DNA from: Combretum micranthum
Lineage: Eukaryota; Streptophyta; Magnoliopsida; Myrtales; Combretaceae
Direction: 5' to 3'
NCBI GenBank assembly: GCA_024138025.1
Contig: JAMXBD010001213.1
Span: forward strand, 186,001 to 250,000
DNA: 64,000 bases
Shown: one piece after another, positions 12,401-24,000 of the stretch
Position numbering within the stretch: position 1 is the first letter of the stretch
How the letters are laid out: each line of letters opens with the position of its first letter
The notes under the pieces: model-generated
Seen by the model: the letters and a program-made list of their open reading frames with translations, nothing else
Databases searched by the model: none
Told to the model about the DNA's origin: nothing
Position numbers and translations under genes: made by a program

Positions 12401-14900
12401 ATGAAATATTTACTTGTATATTACAATATGTATATCCATTATATAACATTTTATGCATCATAACATTATTATATAATAACGTATAATGCACAACTTGGTA
12501 AAATAACGTGTAAAAATAATATAATAACAATTTTAAAAAATAGCATATAATATAGTTTAATATATATAGTTTGTTAAATGTATACTTATATATTACATAT
12601 TATTTAAACACAATTAACAAAAAATCCTATTATGTTTTGTAAGTTTTCTATAGGATCTTATATACAATACATATTATATAAAAGGTACAAGATATTACAA
12701 ACAAATATAAAATATTTCAATAATACAACATATATGGTTTGGTCCATGTGTAAGACACGAAGTGAAGCTTTCAAAAATTTATAAAAAGGCTAATATGTTT
12801 TATTCAATTTCAGTCACACTATTACCATTTAGGCAAGTGCACCTATTGAAGTAGCATAGAAAATATTAGGTCGTATTCGTTGAGGATCGTTAACATCTAT
12901 CGTACTCACTTTTAATCTATTATCTAGCCAAAAAAAAAAAACTAGCAAAGCATGATAAGTTGAAAAAAAAACAACTAAACTAAAGTTAATCTTACTTATG
13001 TACACATTTCAGGGCAAATTTTATAAGATAAGTTTGTTACTACAAGACTAGGCTTAGAATTTGTTTCACCAAGTCCGTATTATGTGATTTTGTAACAAAC
13101 TTAGTGAGTCATTTGTTAAGTATACCTGTATTGCTAGACTTACTAAGGTAAGTTAATGCCTCACTCAAGTGTCAAAAAACTCTAGATCTAGATTAAACCA
13201 CCAGAATCTCTTCACTAACAATCAGTAACCTAGATCTATATAAAGATAAAGAATCCTTTTATTAAAGCTTAATTCAATGAATTTAAAATCAAGTAACATA
13301 AAGTTTCACTACCTCTATCTTTAGATGGTTATAAGCAACTCCATTAATAGCCTAGATCAATTCAAAGAATGATTTCTCAATCTATTCAGTTAGAGTCAAG
13401 CATGGATCTACATGGTGCACACATATAAACCTAAGAATTAAAGTCTAAACTATTGATTACAAGTACCCAAACAATATTCAATTAAAAACACGTTGAAATC
13501 ACATGAATCTGGTCTTGGATTCACAAAACCTAAGATGAAACAATTACTTCTCCATGGATATGAACATTAAACACAAATTTAGAAGAAACAACATAAAAAC
13601 AAAGACAAATATCACCTGTAAGCACAAAATGTTACAAAAACAATGTTAGATTAATTCGAATTTACCTTAAAAACTTTAATTCCTAGCAAAAGAGCACTGT
13701 CTCTCACTAGCAATTCTCTCTCTACTATTAACATACTTATTCTATGTCAAAAATTTGTTCAATATGGTATAATACTGTTATAACGTCTGTGAACATTTAT
13801 TTATGTCCATTAGATACAAAATTTCACGCACATGTGATAGGATGACTTTCCGTAGGTAGAATTGTAGCCTCAAATGATGGTCATGGTAGGTGTTGTGTAA
13901 AACTGCATCTAAGGTGCGATTTATCTCAACTTGAATCATGGTTAAGGATCGCAGTGCGACTTGAGGCATAGTCTGGAGTTTTGCTTTGACAATTTGCCCT
14001 CAATTCATTCCTTTGAGGCGTGATTGAGTCTATCTTCAATTGTCTTTGTTGTTTTGCTCGGATTCTTACTCAAATAATTTTACCTCTTTCTTTTATTTAG
14101 GAGCCGAAAAACAATAATTAAATAATAACAACACAATTTTATAGGAAATTATCTAATAATGAATCGGATTAAGTATGAATTCTCATGATTTGAATAGAGT
14201 ATAAATGACTTATCAATATGACATGAAATAAACAATGTAGAATTTATACTTAATACATATGTATATTATTAAATGTAAATTTATATATATATTATCTATT
14301 GTATATTAATTATATATATCTTGTTTACTTTATACTTATAAGTTTATATAATATCTTTTGTGTAATAAAAAAATATAAAAGATAAATATATTATTTTTTA
14401 ATAATATCATATAAAATAAATAGCAAAAAATATAATTATTATATATGCATATACATCATTAAATGTATATACACCTATTATATATCTCATATAGTTTATA
14501 TCTATATACTATATAATATTTTATTTATAATAACATATTTGATTAAAAAAAAGATGCAGCATATTACTAAAAACATAGCATATTCACTCAATAAATTATA
14601 CAATATAAAATAACTAGTCCAAAATATTTACTAAGAATATATAAACATATATAAATGAATATATAAATATGATATATCATTTTAACAATATTTTACAATG
14701 AAAAATTCTTGAAAATTAGGTAAAATATAATTATAAAATAATAAAATAGCCACTTAAGATAACATTTATTCATTAGACATATGTAAAATGTGTTAGAGTA
14801 ACCAAATTATAAAATTATGATATTTATCGAATAGAACATAATAGAACTCTAATCATAAAGATATAAATTTGTTTAATGGTTTATGACTTTTTAAAAGTTT
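12401..14900. other. AT-rich DNA without a recognised gene
   Basis: Very AT-rich with runs of ATATAT. 12820-14100 is less extreme and contains phrases such as GGCAAGTGCACC that recur in plant repeats, but I could not name the element. A 63-residue minus frame at 13778-13969 has no recognisable domain. Confidence 0.4.
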
Positions 14901-15009
14901 CAAGTTAAGCATCCTCAATGCGAAGCACTCCATGAAGGGTAACCTCCTAGGGGGGACAAAACCTTGTGTTATATCCCACTAAAAAGGACAATGCTTCTCA
15001 AAAAAGAGA

Positions 15010-15329
15010 TGGAATGAAAGTAATACACTATTAGGAGTAGATGAGCTAAGTGAGAATTTAATTATAATTTATCATAAAATAGAGACAGATTTGCAAGAAA
15101 ACTTTTTATATTTTACAATGAATTAGAGACACATTTTGCTATACCTAGAGATGAAAATTCTATTGCTAATTTAAAACAGATAATAAACATGTCTATAAAA
15201 AAATTAGCCACAACAATTTTTGAGATAGAAATTTAATATGAAAATTTTACTTTTAACAATCTTTCGTGACATAGTTTTGACTTTCATTTATAGGAAATTC
15301 TGTTTCTAAAACTAAAATTTCTTGTAGTG
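15010..15329. mobile_element. Right end of a CACTA (EnSpm-type) DNA transposon, probably truncated
   Basis: The end reads AAATTTCTTGTAGTG, whose complement CACTACAAGAAATTT is the classic CACTA terminus. Just inside are spaced GAGACAGA, GAGACACA and AGAGATGAAAAT motifs, resembling the subterminal repeats of this class. The inner boundary is approximate. I found no matching left terminus in the window and no transposase, so this is a non-autonomous or broken copy. The 3-bp target after the end would be GGC. Confidence 0.5.
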
Positions 15330-15487
15330 GGCACATTAACTTCATTAGAAGAAAGAGAGTTATCTTTAGAATCACCACTAAGAAACACAAAGGTTCTAGT
15401 AGACAGATATATATACACATATGAAGGTTGCAACTTAGTAGTTGTAAAGTAAAGTGTTAAGGCTACAACCAACAAGGAAATAAGCAT
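15284..15487 (-). other. Small open frame with a hydrophobic start, running into the CACTA end
   Basis: A 67-codon frame. Residues 1-14 (MLISLLVVALTLYF) resemble a signal peptide; the rest is Ser/Asn-rich without a known domain. Its last 15 or so codons are the CACTA terminus itself, so if it was ever a gene start, the transposon truncated it. I do not recognise the product, and chance is a real possibility. Confidence 0.15.
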
Positions 15488-15489
15488 GA

Positions 15490-16673
15490 ATCATTACAAC
15501 ATAGAAGATCAAATTGCAAGCATTTCTCCAAGGCATTCCCATGAGTAAAGTTTAAGATGCCATTGGAAGATACTTGGAGTTATGCAAAAATGTATTAAGG
15601 AGGAGTGCTAAAATTTATCTATTTTAATCCAAGCCTGACCCCAATTTCATTACAAATTTTTTAATTCTAGAATTTGTATTTGGTGAAATTTCTAGAATAC
15701 ATTAGGTGGGTAGATAGTTGAAGTGTTACAAACAATGGTTTGTAAATGTTGCATTAAATTGACCTCCACCATCTATTTAGGAGAAGAAATTCAATAAATA
15801 GGTATAGCTCACTCATTTGTAAACCAAGCAAAAATAAAAAAATAAATAAAGAAATATTTCTCAATTTCAAAACACATCCTATCCTATTCTATCATTTTCT
15901 ATAAATCATTTTTATTACACCTTTTTCTATTCTATTTGATCAACTACTATTGGTGGCTTAAAAAAATATTTGAGGAGAAGGTGATTGATCTGTAGCTGCT
16001 CTACTTAAAGTATAAGCCTAGGGTCATAAATTGAAGGCAAGTCAAAACTATGGTAGGCTAGTTCGACTTGAAGGGGAGTGTAAGATATGAAGAAAAATGG
16101 AAGTAGAAAAAATTTTACATAGGTTAGACAAGAAAAAAAGAGATGACCATAAAATAAAAATGGTGTTCAAGTCAAATTACCTCAGGGCATTTTGACAAGA
16201 TACTTACCTTTCCATTTTTATGGCCTACTCTCTCTACATTATAGGTACACTCACCCCCATGGATTATTTAAAGACAACTTAAGATAGCAACACTAAAAGT
16301 TCTAACAGCTTATTAAGCAACAACTCACTCCACAAATCCCTTAGGTAGGTAAATTATTTCGATCCATCTATTACCTAAGCAACAAGCTAAGTGGCATGAC
16401 TTGTTACTTAAAAAAAAAAAGAAAAACTTAAAATGAAGTTCTGTTATTCTCTGCCTTCCAATTTTCTATTGATTGACAGGTTTTCTCTTTAATGTTCATT
16501 TATGGCCTCGAATAAGGGATTGGATCATGTATGAAAAAAAAATGAGATGGAGAAAGTTGATTACCATTGGGTTAGGTTTAAAGTATCAACATATGTAGGC
16601 TAACCATCCTAAATTAAAGTATCAATCTACACAAGCCATCCACCCCTAGGTTGATTACCTAGGTTGAAAGGCT
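15490..16673. other. Intergenic DNA, nothing assigned
   Basis: Moderately AT-rich, no open frame of note, no termini seen. It is the left flank of S5. Confidence 0.4.
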
Positions 16674-17222
16674 CGTAATGTCACGCCCCGAAAGGTACCT
16701 TAAACGTGGCAGTCTGCCGTACACAATATTAAAGCCTAAGAATGACCACATCAGTCATGCGAAGGCTTCCATACTATGCACAAGGCGTCTAACACATAAA
16801 AGAGACACATTGGAGAGATACATTTTATATTGATACACTTGAGTAACAATGTAAAGGAAATACAATTTACTATACTTCAGATACAAATCACTACACTTCA
16901 TATACGGATCACTACACTTCAAAATACAAATCATTAAACTTCAATTACATTTATCCACAGACTTCCCTACATAAACTATTACAAGGAAATCATAAAATCT
17001 AGCCAATAACTTCAAGCATTCCTATTATTTGCCGAAATCCCGATCATGTTCGCTCCAACCATCTCGGTCCCCACTTAGCATTCTTGAGACAACCTGTTCA
17101 TTCAAACATCTATTGGGGTATAAGCTATACTATCTTAGTGAGAATTCCCTTAATTCCATACTATCACAAGTAAGTTATAATCAATCGTATGCTATGCATG
17201 AACAAACACATGAACAAACAAT

Positions 17223-17252
17223 TATGTATAGGTATCTAGGAACCCACACATA
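17223..17252 (-). other. Stem-loop A in S5
   Basis: Minus strand TATGTGTGGGT pairs with ACCTATACATA over 11 positions, two of them G.U, around the loop TCCTAGAT. The stem sequence differs from S1 and S6 but pairs equally well. Confidence 0.65.
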
Positions 17253-17936
17253 GAACGGATTTACGCCCTTCCGTATCTTGGGTTAGGATGGTATTGAAGT
17301 CTACACGACCGCTGCTAGTCCCCAAGCCCTCGGCTCATAGCACTCGACTCGGCTAGCGCACACATGGAATGCATCCCCTTGTCCTTAGTTCCTTATGAAT
17401 GAGCTCTATACCGGTCTCATTATCCAAACGAGTCCTCAGACCATACCGATCAACCTGCGTAGAGTAGCACCTACCCAATGCAATGTCCGATGCGATGCAT
17501 GACCAATTTAATTTTTGATAGGGTCAAAATATTCATACATTCTTTAGAGTGACCAACCAATATCATATACATAACAGAAATAATATGAACAGTGCAGTTA
17601 TCCAATCGAATCGTGGTTTCGATATGCTTTAGTATTCTTTGCATACATTCATCACAGTCTCATCATATATCCCATCCCCATTCATATCGATTTTATCTTG
17701 TTCCTATAATTCTAATGCAACTAACTATAAAGCACAAACAAGGTAACAAAACAAGGGGAAAACTCACTCGGTCATTGGATCACCGGTCTTTTAGTAATAG
17801 TAGTTCGGTGGTAGGGAATCGTCGATTTCGTGATCACCTAAAAAGGAAGAAATACTCTAATAAATATTTCATCACTTAACTAATCCAAACTATCTTATAC
17901 AAACTATCAAATTCGTAATTTTCGTCCTAAGCGGGT

Positions 17937-17979
17937 TTCCAACTTAAAATGGCCATAACTTGGTCATTTTAACTCGGAA
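17937..17979 (-). other. Stem-loop B in S5
   Basis: First arm TTCCGAGTTAAAATGACC, second arm GGCCATTTTAAGTTGGAA, joined by AAGTTAT. This is the consensus form of the hairpin. Confidence 0.65.
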
Positions 17980-19002
17980 TCTCGCAAATTATATATCGAT
18001 TTATATCTATTTCGAAAGATCTATCCAATTCTAATATTATTTTCAAGTTTTGAAAACTTTGAAGCTTCGAAAATTTCGATCAGATTAGGGCAGTAACAAT
18101 TTCAATTTCCAAAAAATAGTTTTGTAAATGTTTGTAATGTTCTTACTATATAAATTAGCTACACATGCAATATGAGTGATTTCCTAATATGAATGACATG
18201 AGATGAGCTTAATGTATGCATGACCTTGATGATTTTTGCTAAAGGAAATTTTATAACTTTTTTATTTTGCAAGATCATAATAACAACTACTTATGAAAAA
18301 TCTATTTTTCTAACTTTTGATAATTTCCATTTGTTTTGGATTTATTACTTAAGAATATAATTATTTTTGTTAAAATTGATTCTTCATTATATATATTACT
18401 TATAATGTAAATCCCCGAAATTTTCGATCCACAAATAAGACCTAAACCCTAAAACGGAAGTCAAACGGATTCTAGGTCAAACAAAACCCTAGTTTACCGT
18501 AACCTTTAACTCCGCATTGCGTTTTCTCAAGTCATAGAAAATGAAGTTGGAAAAATTACTCGAATAGTTCGTAATAACCATAGGTTTTATAAAAGTTTCA
18601 GTTTCGCGAATTCGGATGTCCTTCGAACCCGAACGACACATCCTTGAAAATGTGTCCGAAGCCCGGAATAGGAAAAATATTTCGAATACACCGTTAGACT
18701 CGTAAAAATCTAAGATTTCCAAAAATATCAATTTCGTAATTTTTCGGTAGCTAAAATATCAGATATCGCTTTTATACTCGTATTTTCTTACTACCGGCAT
18801 TAAATTGTCATGTCTACTTTTACATACACTATTTTCTACTATTCTACACTATTCATCTATCTTTACTTTTCTTACAACCTACTCTTACAAACCATACACC
18901 TATTTCTTACATTTTTCATTTCCAATACAACTCACATCTTTCATTCTTACTTTAATTATCAAAGACAAAAAATTAATTTTTATCTCTTCCCCTGCATCAA
19001 AT

Positions 19003-19011
19003 GCGCCGGCC
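19003..19011 (+). promoter_or_regulatory. GCGCCGGCC box of S6
   Basis: Lies about 75 nt upstream of the TATA box and is shared with S3 and both Gyp-2 LTRs. Its spacing suggests a proximal promoter element. Confidence 0.4.
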
Positions 19012-19081
19012 CCTCTCTCTTTATCCTCAAATTGTTTTATTTTTCAATTATTTAATTAACACAATTATCTCCCACATTTCC

Positions 19082-19089
19082 TATAAATA
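19082..19089 (+). promoter_or_regulatory. TATA box of S6
   Basis: TATAAATA followed by CCCC and a long CT-rich tract, typical of plant polymerase II promoters. Transcription would begin near 19110, giving a U3 of roughly 0.7 kb and a very long R-U5. Confidence 0.6.
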
Positions 19090-19510
19090 CCCCCATCATA
19101 CCTTCATCTTTCACACTTCTCCTTCTCTAAAGTTCTCTCTCAAAATCTCTCTCAAAATTCTCTCAAGAGTCTTACAAGAAATCCTCTTAGTTAGCTTCTT
19201 TAGGTAAGAAATTTCTCAAGAATTTCTCATGTTCATCTACTTAGTGTGACTTAGTGTATGTTTTTCTAAAACCATGAAGGTAAGAAAGCAACATTAGATT
19301 CATACTTTGTTTTTGTTCATAATATCAATCTCTTTATGTTCCTTATATTTCCTTTATGTTCTTTATATTTCCTTTATGTTACTACTATCTAATATATCTA
19401 TATAATTATATATATTATTTAGAGCATATAAGCTCATTGTCTTACAATTTATTTATCTTTCATGCAATTTAATTACTTCATTTCAAGTTATTTAAATTCA
19501 AGTTGATTTT

Positions 19511-19616
19511 AAGACTAGTCATTCTAGTCTTAGACTTGTCCTCATCAAGTCAAAACAATTCTTTTCTTTTTCGGGACTAGTCTTTTCTTAGTCCCGGGTA
19601 CCTTGATAAAGCTAAG
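19511..19616 (+). repeat. GACTAGTC dyad block in S6
   Basis: AAGACTAGTCATTCTAGTCTT is followed by a perfect CGGGACTA / TAGTCCCG stem (19572-19596). It lies downstream of GAGCATATAAGCTCA. Confidence 0.5.
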
Positions 19617-20359
19617 TCCAATACTTGATTTATCCCAATACTTGATTTACTTTATTATTTAAGCTTTCAAGTTATTATGTTCCTTTGTATTTCTATAGTT
19701 TTGATTCATATTCATGCATGAACATAATGTTTTTGTCTCAACAAAAACAAATGAGAAAATGTTTTCTTGAATTAAAGATTCTTTCTAAAGAAATAAATAT
19801 GGGAAACGGATTTCTAAAAACTCATGAACATGCATAGGAATGATTTTCTTACATAAACAAAAGGTTTTATGAAAACTTATCTTTTATCAAGAAGTAGAAA
19901 TTCTTTTGAAACATTACAAGAAATAAAAATATCATTTTGCTACTTTTGAAATCCAAGTTTAGAAAACAAAACCACACTTTAGGAAAATTAAAGTAATTAC
20001 AAGAGATTTCATTTAAAAATAAAATCTTTATGACCAAAAGATCTTTCAAAAGTAAAATAGAATCTCAAATTCAAAGACTTTTAAAACCTTACTTTTAAGT
20101 TGAGACAACTTCATTTACTTCATACATTTGTTATGAGTCATTACAAATATATATATACCTTTCAAAAGTTTACAAAATAATTGAAATGTTATCTTTTCAA
20201 AATGAGCTTTGTTTACAAAAAGGAAAACAAGTGTTTACAAATTCGTGGCAAATCTGATCGCTACCTTTTCGGAACCCAAACGACTTAGTTTTATGGAAAT
20301 AAGCTTAGAAATGCGTAGATCGTTTCGAGTAGGTAGAAAACGGTATATTATACGCGAAA

Positions 20360-20402
20360 TTCCGAGTTAAAATGAGCAAGTTATGGCCATTTTAAGTTGG
20401 AA
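20360..20402 (+). other. Stem-loop B in S6
   Basis: TTCCGAGTTAAAATGAGC pairs with GGCCATTTTAAGTTGGAA around AAGTTAT. It is preceded by the also conserved GGTAGAAAACGGTATATTAT. Confidence 0.6.
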
Positions 20403-20829
20403 TTTCCCTTTATACGATTTACTACGATTTTTAAGAAAAGATTAGAATTTTCAAGGATAGAATTTCATGAAATACTCATTTTGGGTATTCTTCTTGAATT
20501 AGATAATCACGAGGAGGATTGTTCGTATCCCGAGGATTACTACGATTAAGTGGAATTTCCGAACGACCCATCCAATTCAAGAAAGGTGTCACCATGGCCG
20601 AGTGAGTTACTTCCCGTATTTTTTTCGTACTCTTGATTGTGCTTGTAAAGTTAGTTGCACTAGAACTTAAGAAAAATAAAACGAAAGTGTATGATAATAT
20701 GTTGAAAGAATACTAAGTATATCGAAACTCGAATTGTTTGTAATAAAGATTGTATGTGCATTCGCTACTATACAATTGGTGGGACAAGTGTATAATAGTG
20801 GTGGTAGACATAACCGGTATATCATGTAA

Positions 20830-20973
20830 GTGGCGAGTAGGAGCCGGTAAGAACTACTTAAATTGATGGCTAGTAGGAGCCTGTAATAACTACAAGTTTT
20901 TTGTGGCTAGTAGGAGCCTGTAATAACTACAAATTTTTGATGGCGTATAGGAGCCGGTAAGATTTATAAAAGT
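20830..20973 (+). repeat. Minisatellite in S6
   Basis: Four units of about 37 nt built on GGCTAGTAGGAGCCTGTAA and TAACTACAA. Units 2 and 3 are nearly identical; units 1 and 4 are diverged. Confidence 0.7.
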
Positions 20974-21042
20974 GTTTTTAAAAGTTGTGGCTGTAATTGG
21001 CCTGAATCCCCAACCCCGAATGAAGGGCGTAAATTCATTCAA

Positions 21043-21067
21043 CATATGATTCCCGGAAAGTCATATG
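21043..21067 (+). other. Stem-loop A in S6
   Basis: CATATGA pairs perfectly with TCATATG around TTCCCGGAAAG. CACGTG follows at 21079-21084. Confidence 0.7.
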
Positions 21068-24000
21068 TCTTGTATGCTCACGTGGTTGTTGCATTTCATA
21101 TGTTTGAATAATAAACTTGATTGATAAATTTTATTTGAATATGAATTTTGGGATTTACTCACTAAGCCCATAAGCTTACACCCCTATAGATATTTGTATT
21201 CTCAGGAACACCTATTTTTGAGCCCGAGGCCATCCCGTATCCATATACATTTTATGTTGAAGCTTTTGGAGGAAATCTACTCGAAGACTTAGATTAGACT
21301 TCCTTTGAATCTTTAATTTTGGATATTATGAAGTTATCTCGATCCTTGGAATTAGTGGGGGTATGCCCTAAGAATTTATGTATCAGATCTTTGGTTATTT
21401 ATGATATGATATATTTATTTCTGAATTCTTGTATGTTTAACCTTACTTGCTTAAACTATGCTTCCCAAAAGCGTCTCCTATTACCGTGTTAAACGCCTTA
21501 CATATAATACTAAGGCTTTCGCATGACTAAGGTAGCCATTCTTAAGCCTTGATATTATATGTGGCAGACTGCCACGTTTAGGGTACCCTTCGGGGCGTGA
21601 CATATAACCTTCATTTCTACATAAAAATTTCCATTTTACACTTTGTAAATATGCTTTCAAGTAGGGTTGATTCCAAAATCTGAATTTTACACAAATTCGT
21701 TTTCGAGTGATTCCTTTTAGTAAAAATCATTTGCTGCTTAGAAAATTAAGGCTCAATCATACATAACCATTAAGGACTTCATTTTTATACAAAAATTCGC
21801 ATTTTACACTTTGCAAATATGTTTTCAAATAAGATTTACTCAAAAATCCGAATTTTAGAAAATCCACTTTTTGAATGATTCCTTTGAAAAAAACTTGTTT
21901 AATGCATTAAAATTTAAGGCTTTACTATATCCACTACCTAAGGACTTCATTTAACACATAAAACTTTTATTTTGAACTTGGATAATAGGTGTTTTCATGG
22001 GCATCATCCAAAGTTACGAATTTTACAAGTTGACTACTAACTCCAAATTTTCCATCTTGATTCCACTTCTTGCTTTACACATTAATCTTATCAAAACTCC
22101 TTTTAACTTATAAAAATCACTACTTAATGATACCTATTACCTATATGCTTCATTTTTCATATAAAACATGAGTTTTGGAGTTGATAAATGGGTTCTAAAA
22201 ATTGGTCTTCGTTGAGATCCGAATTTACAAAATTTATTCTTGGGCATTCCTTTTGATAAAATCTATCTAAACTCATGAAAATTCATCCCTTACATATCCT
22301 ATCTTAAGAACCTTTCATTTCTTAAATAAAAACTTCATTTTTGAGTTGGAAAACATGTTTTTAAAATATGCCTTGGCCACAATCCGAAAATAGGATTTTG
22401 ATTTTGAAAATAACTTTTGAAAATCACCTTTGATTCTTGTAAAAAGAAGTCTTGATGATATACGTATATTAAACCTTCATTATCTTAAGTAAAAATTTCA
22501 TTTTGACACTTGGAAAGTGGTTTTTAAATAGGGGTCTTGACAAAATACGAATTTCATAATTTTTGTTTAAGTTCAAATCTAAGATCTACACATAATATGA
22601 ACATACATCTAAATGAAACCCATGATAATAAACTTTAAACATCATGGATCTAAACTTTACTTATCAAAATCTTTCATTTATGTTATCTATACCCTAAGCC
22701 CTTCATTTTAAATGAAAAATACACATTTTGAAGTTGAAAAATAACTTTTCTAAATATGGTTCTATTTTCATCCGAATTTTCAAAAAGACTTTTGTTGAAA
22801 ATAAAATAGATCTTGAGTTTTCTACAACTTTCCTACTATCATCATGCTTCTACAAGTTGTCCATGAACATAAAACAAAAGTCTAATGCATGTATGAACCT
22901 AAAAACAATTAGATCTAGATATAAATGCGTGAATCACTATAATAGTTATGTGAATGATGGATCTATGTATAAATCATAAGAAATAACAAAAATAACAACT
23001 CAATAACAAGATCTATGGCATAAACAAAAATCAAAGTTACAAAAAGTTAGATCTACAAAGTATAATAACTTTAAACAAGAAAATAATTATGATACAAGAT
23101 AATAATAATGGAGAATAGGAGAGTTTCATTTTTGGCATCATCATCCTAAGCTTTTAAGCTTATGGAAGGTCATTTGATGCATGAAACCTTCATTACACCT
23201 TACCTATATTACCTATGGAGGCTTTGAGAAGAAGATTTGCTTAAAAATCTTCAAGAATGAAGTGTGGAAGCCATTTTTTAGAAGTGGGGGCAGCTTGTTT
23301 TTCATGGAAGAACAAGAGGAAATGAAGAAAGAAAGGGAGGAAAAAGAGAGAGAAAAACTAAAGAATGAAAAAGGAAAGAATGAGTAAATGAAGGAGAGAG
23401 AGAAAATGAGTGTTTTAATTGAATAAAAGAGAGAAAAAAATAAAACAAGGGCAGCCAATATTTGGAGGAGCTGCACGTGAAAGATGGAGAGGAGAGAGAG
23501 TGAATTTTGTTGAAATTTGACTTGAATTTGAATTGTGTAATAAATGTGTAATGTAGCTTTCTTAAGAAGGAGTAGAATATAATTAATTTAGTCAAAATGG
23601 AGTAAATAAAGGACAATGGCAGCCATAAAGAAGGGGAAAAATCTGCCATGAATTGTGGGATAATGTGTAGAAAGATTGAAGTGAAAAGGAAGTGATATGT
23701 GTAAGGTGTACTTGAAAGTTTGGGTTGTAAAAGTACTTTTTTAATAAAATAAAATAAAATTAGAAAATTTATTCCAAATATTTGTAGCAGATTTTTCATA
23801 ATTAAAATTAAATAATTATTTGAATTATTTTAGTATTTTAACAAATATGTTACCGGTATGATCAAAATACGCGAATAGGGCTATAAATGATATTTTTATA
23901 ACCCGAAAAATTCTAGAAAATTTATTTTATGAAAATATAAATATTTTTAAAATATTTTTCAATTATTTAATTAATTTATTTTATTTTTAGTATCGAGTCT

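Larger units (their letters stand above)
19204..21205 (+). other. Predicted leader intron within S6
   Basis: The donor TTTAG|GTAAGAA is about 120 nt downstream of TATA. The acceptor TTTGTATTCTCAG ends at 21205, with CTCAC and CTTAC branch-like motifs just upstream. Length would be 2002 nt. The same pair of signals is found at equivalent positions in S4, S5, S8, both Gyp-1 LTRs and both Gyp-2 LTRs. No transcript evidence is available here. Confidence 0.45.
18406..21602 (+). mobile_element. S6: complete solo LTR, 3197 bp, inside S5
   Basis: Starts TGTAAATCCCCGAAATTTTC and ends CTTCGGGGCGTGACA, with a perfect TATAA duplication (18401-18405, 21603-21607). It lies opposite in strand to S5. It is the clearest example of the shared architecture: GCGCCGGCC (19003-19011), TATAAATA (19082-19089), CT-rich leader, TTTAG|GTAAGAA (GT at 19204), GACTAGTC block, stem-loop B, a four-unit minisatellite, stem-loop A and ATTCTCAG (ends 21205). 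No gag or pol. Confidence 0.93.

Noticed and set aside
13778..13969. 63-codon minus-strand frame as a host gene
   Set aside because: No recognisable domain, embedded in repeat-like DNA.
14968..14972. CACTA at this site as the left terminus of the CACTA element ending at 15329
   Set aside because: Beyond the five bases it does not match the right terminus, and the three-base flanks differ.
20830..20973. CRISPR-like spaced repeats
   Set aside because: A four-unit minisatellite inside a plant LTR; spacers are just decayed repeat, and there are no cas genes.
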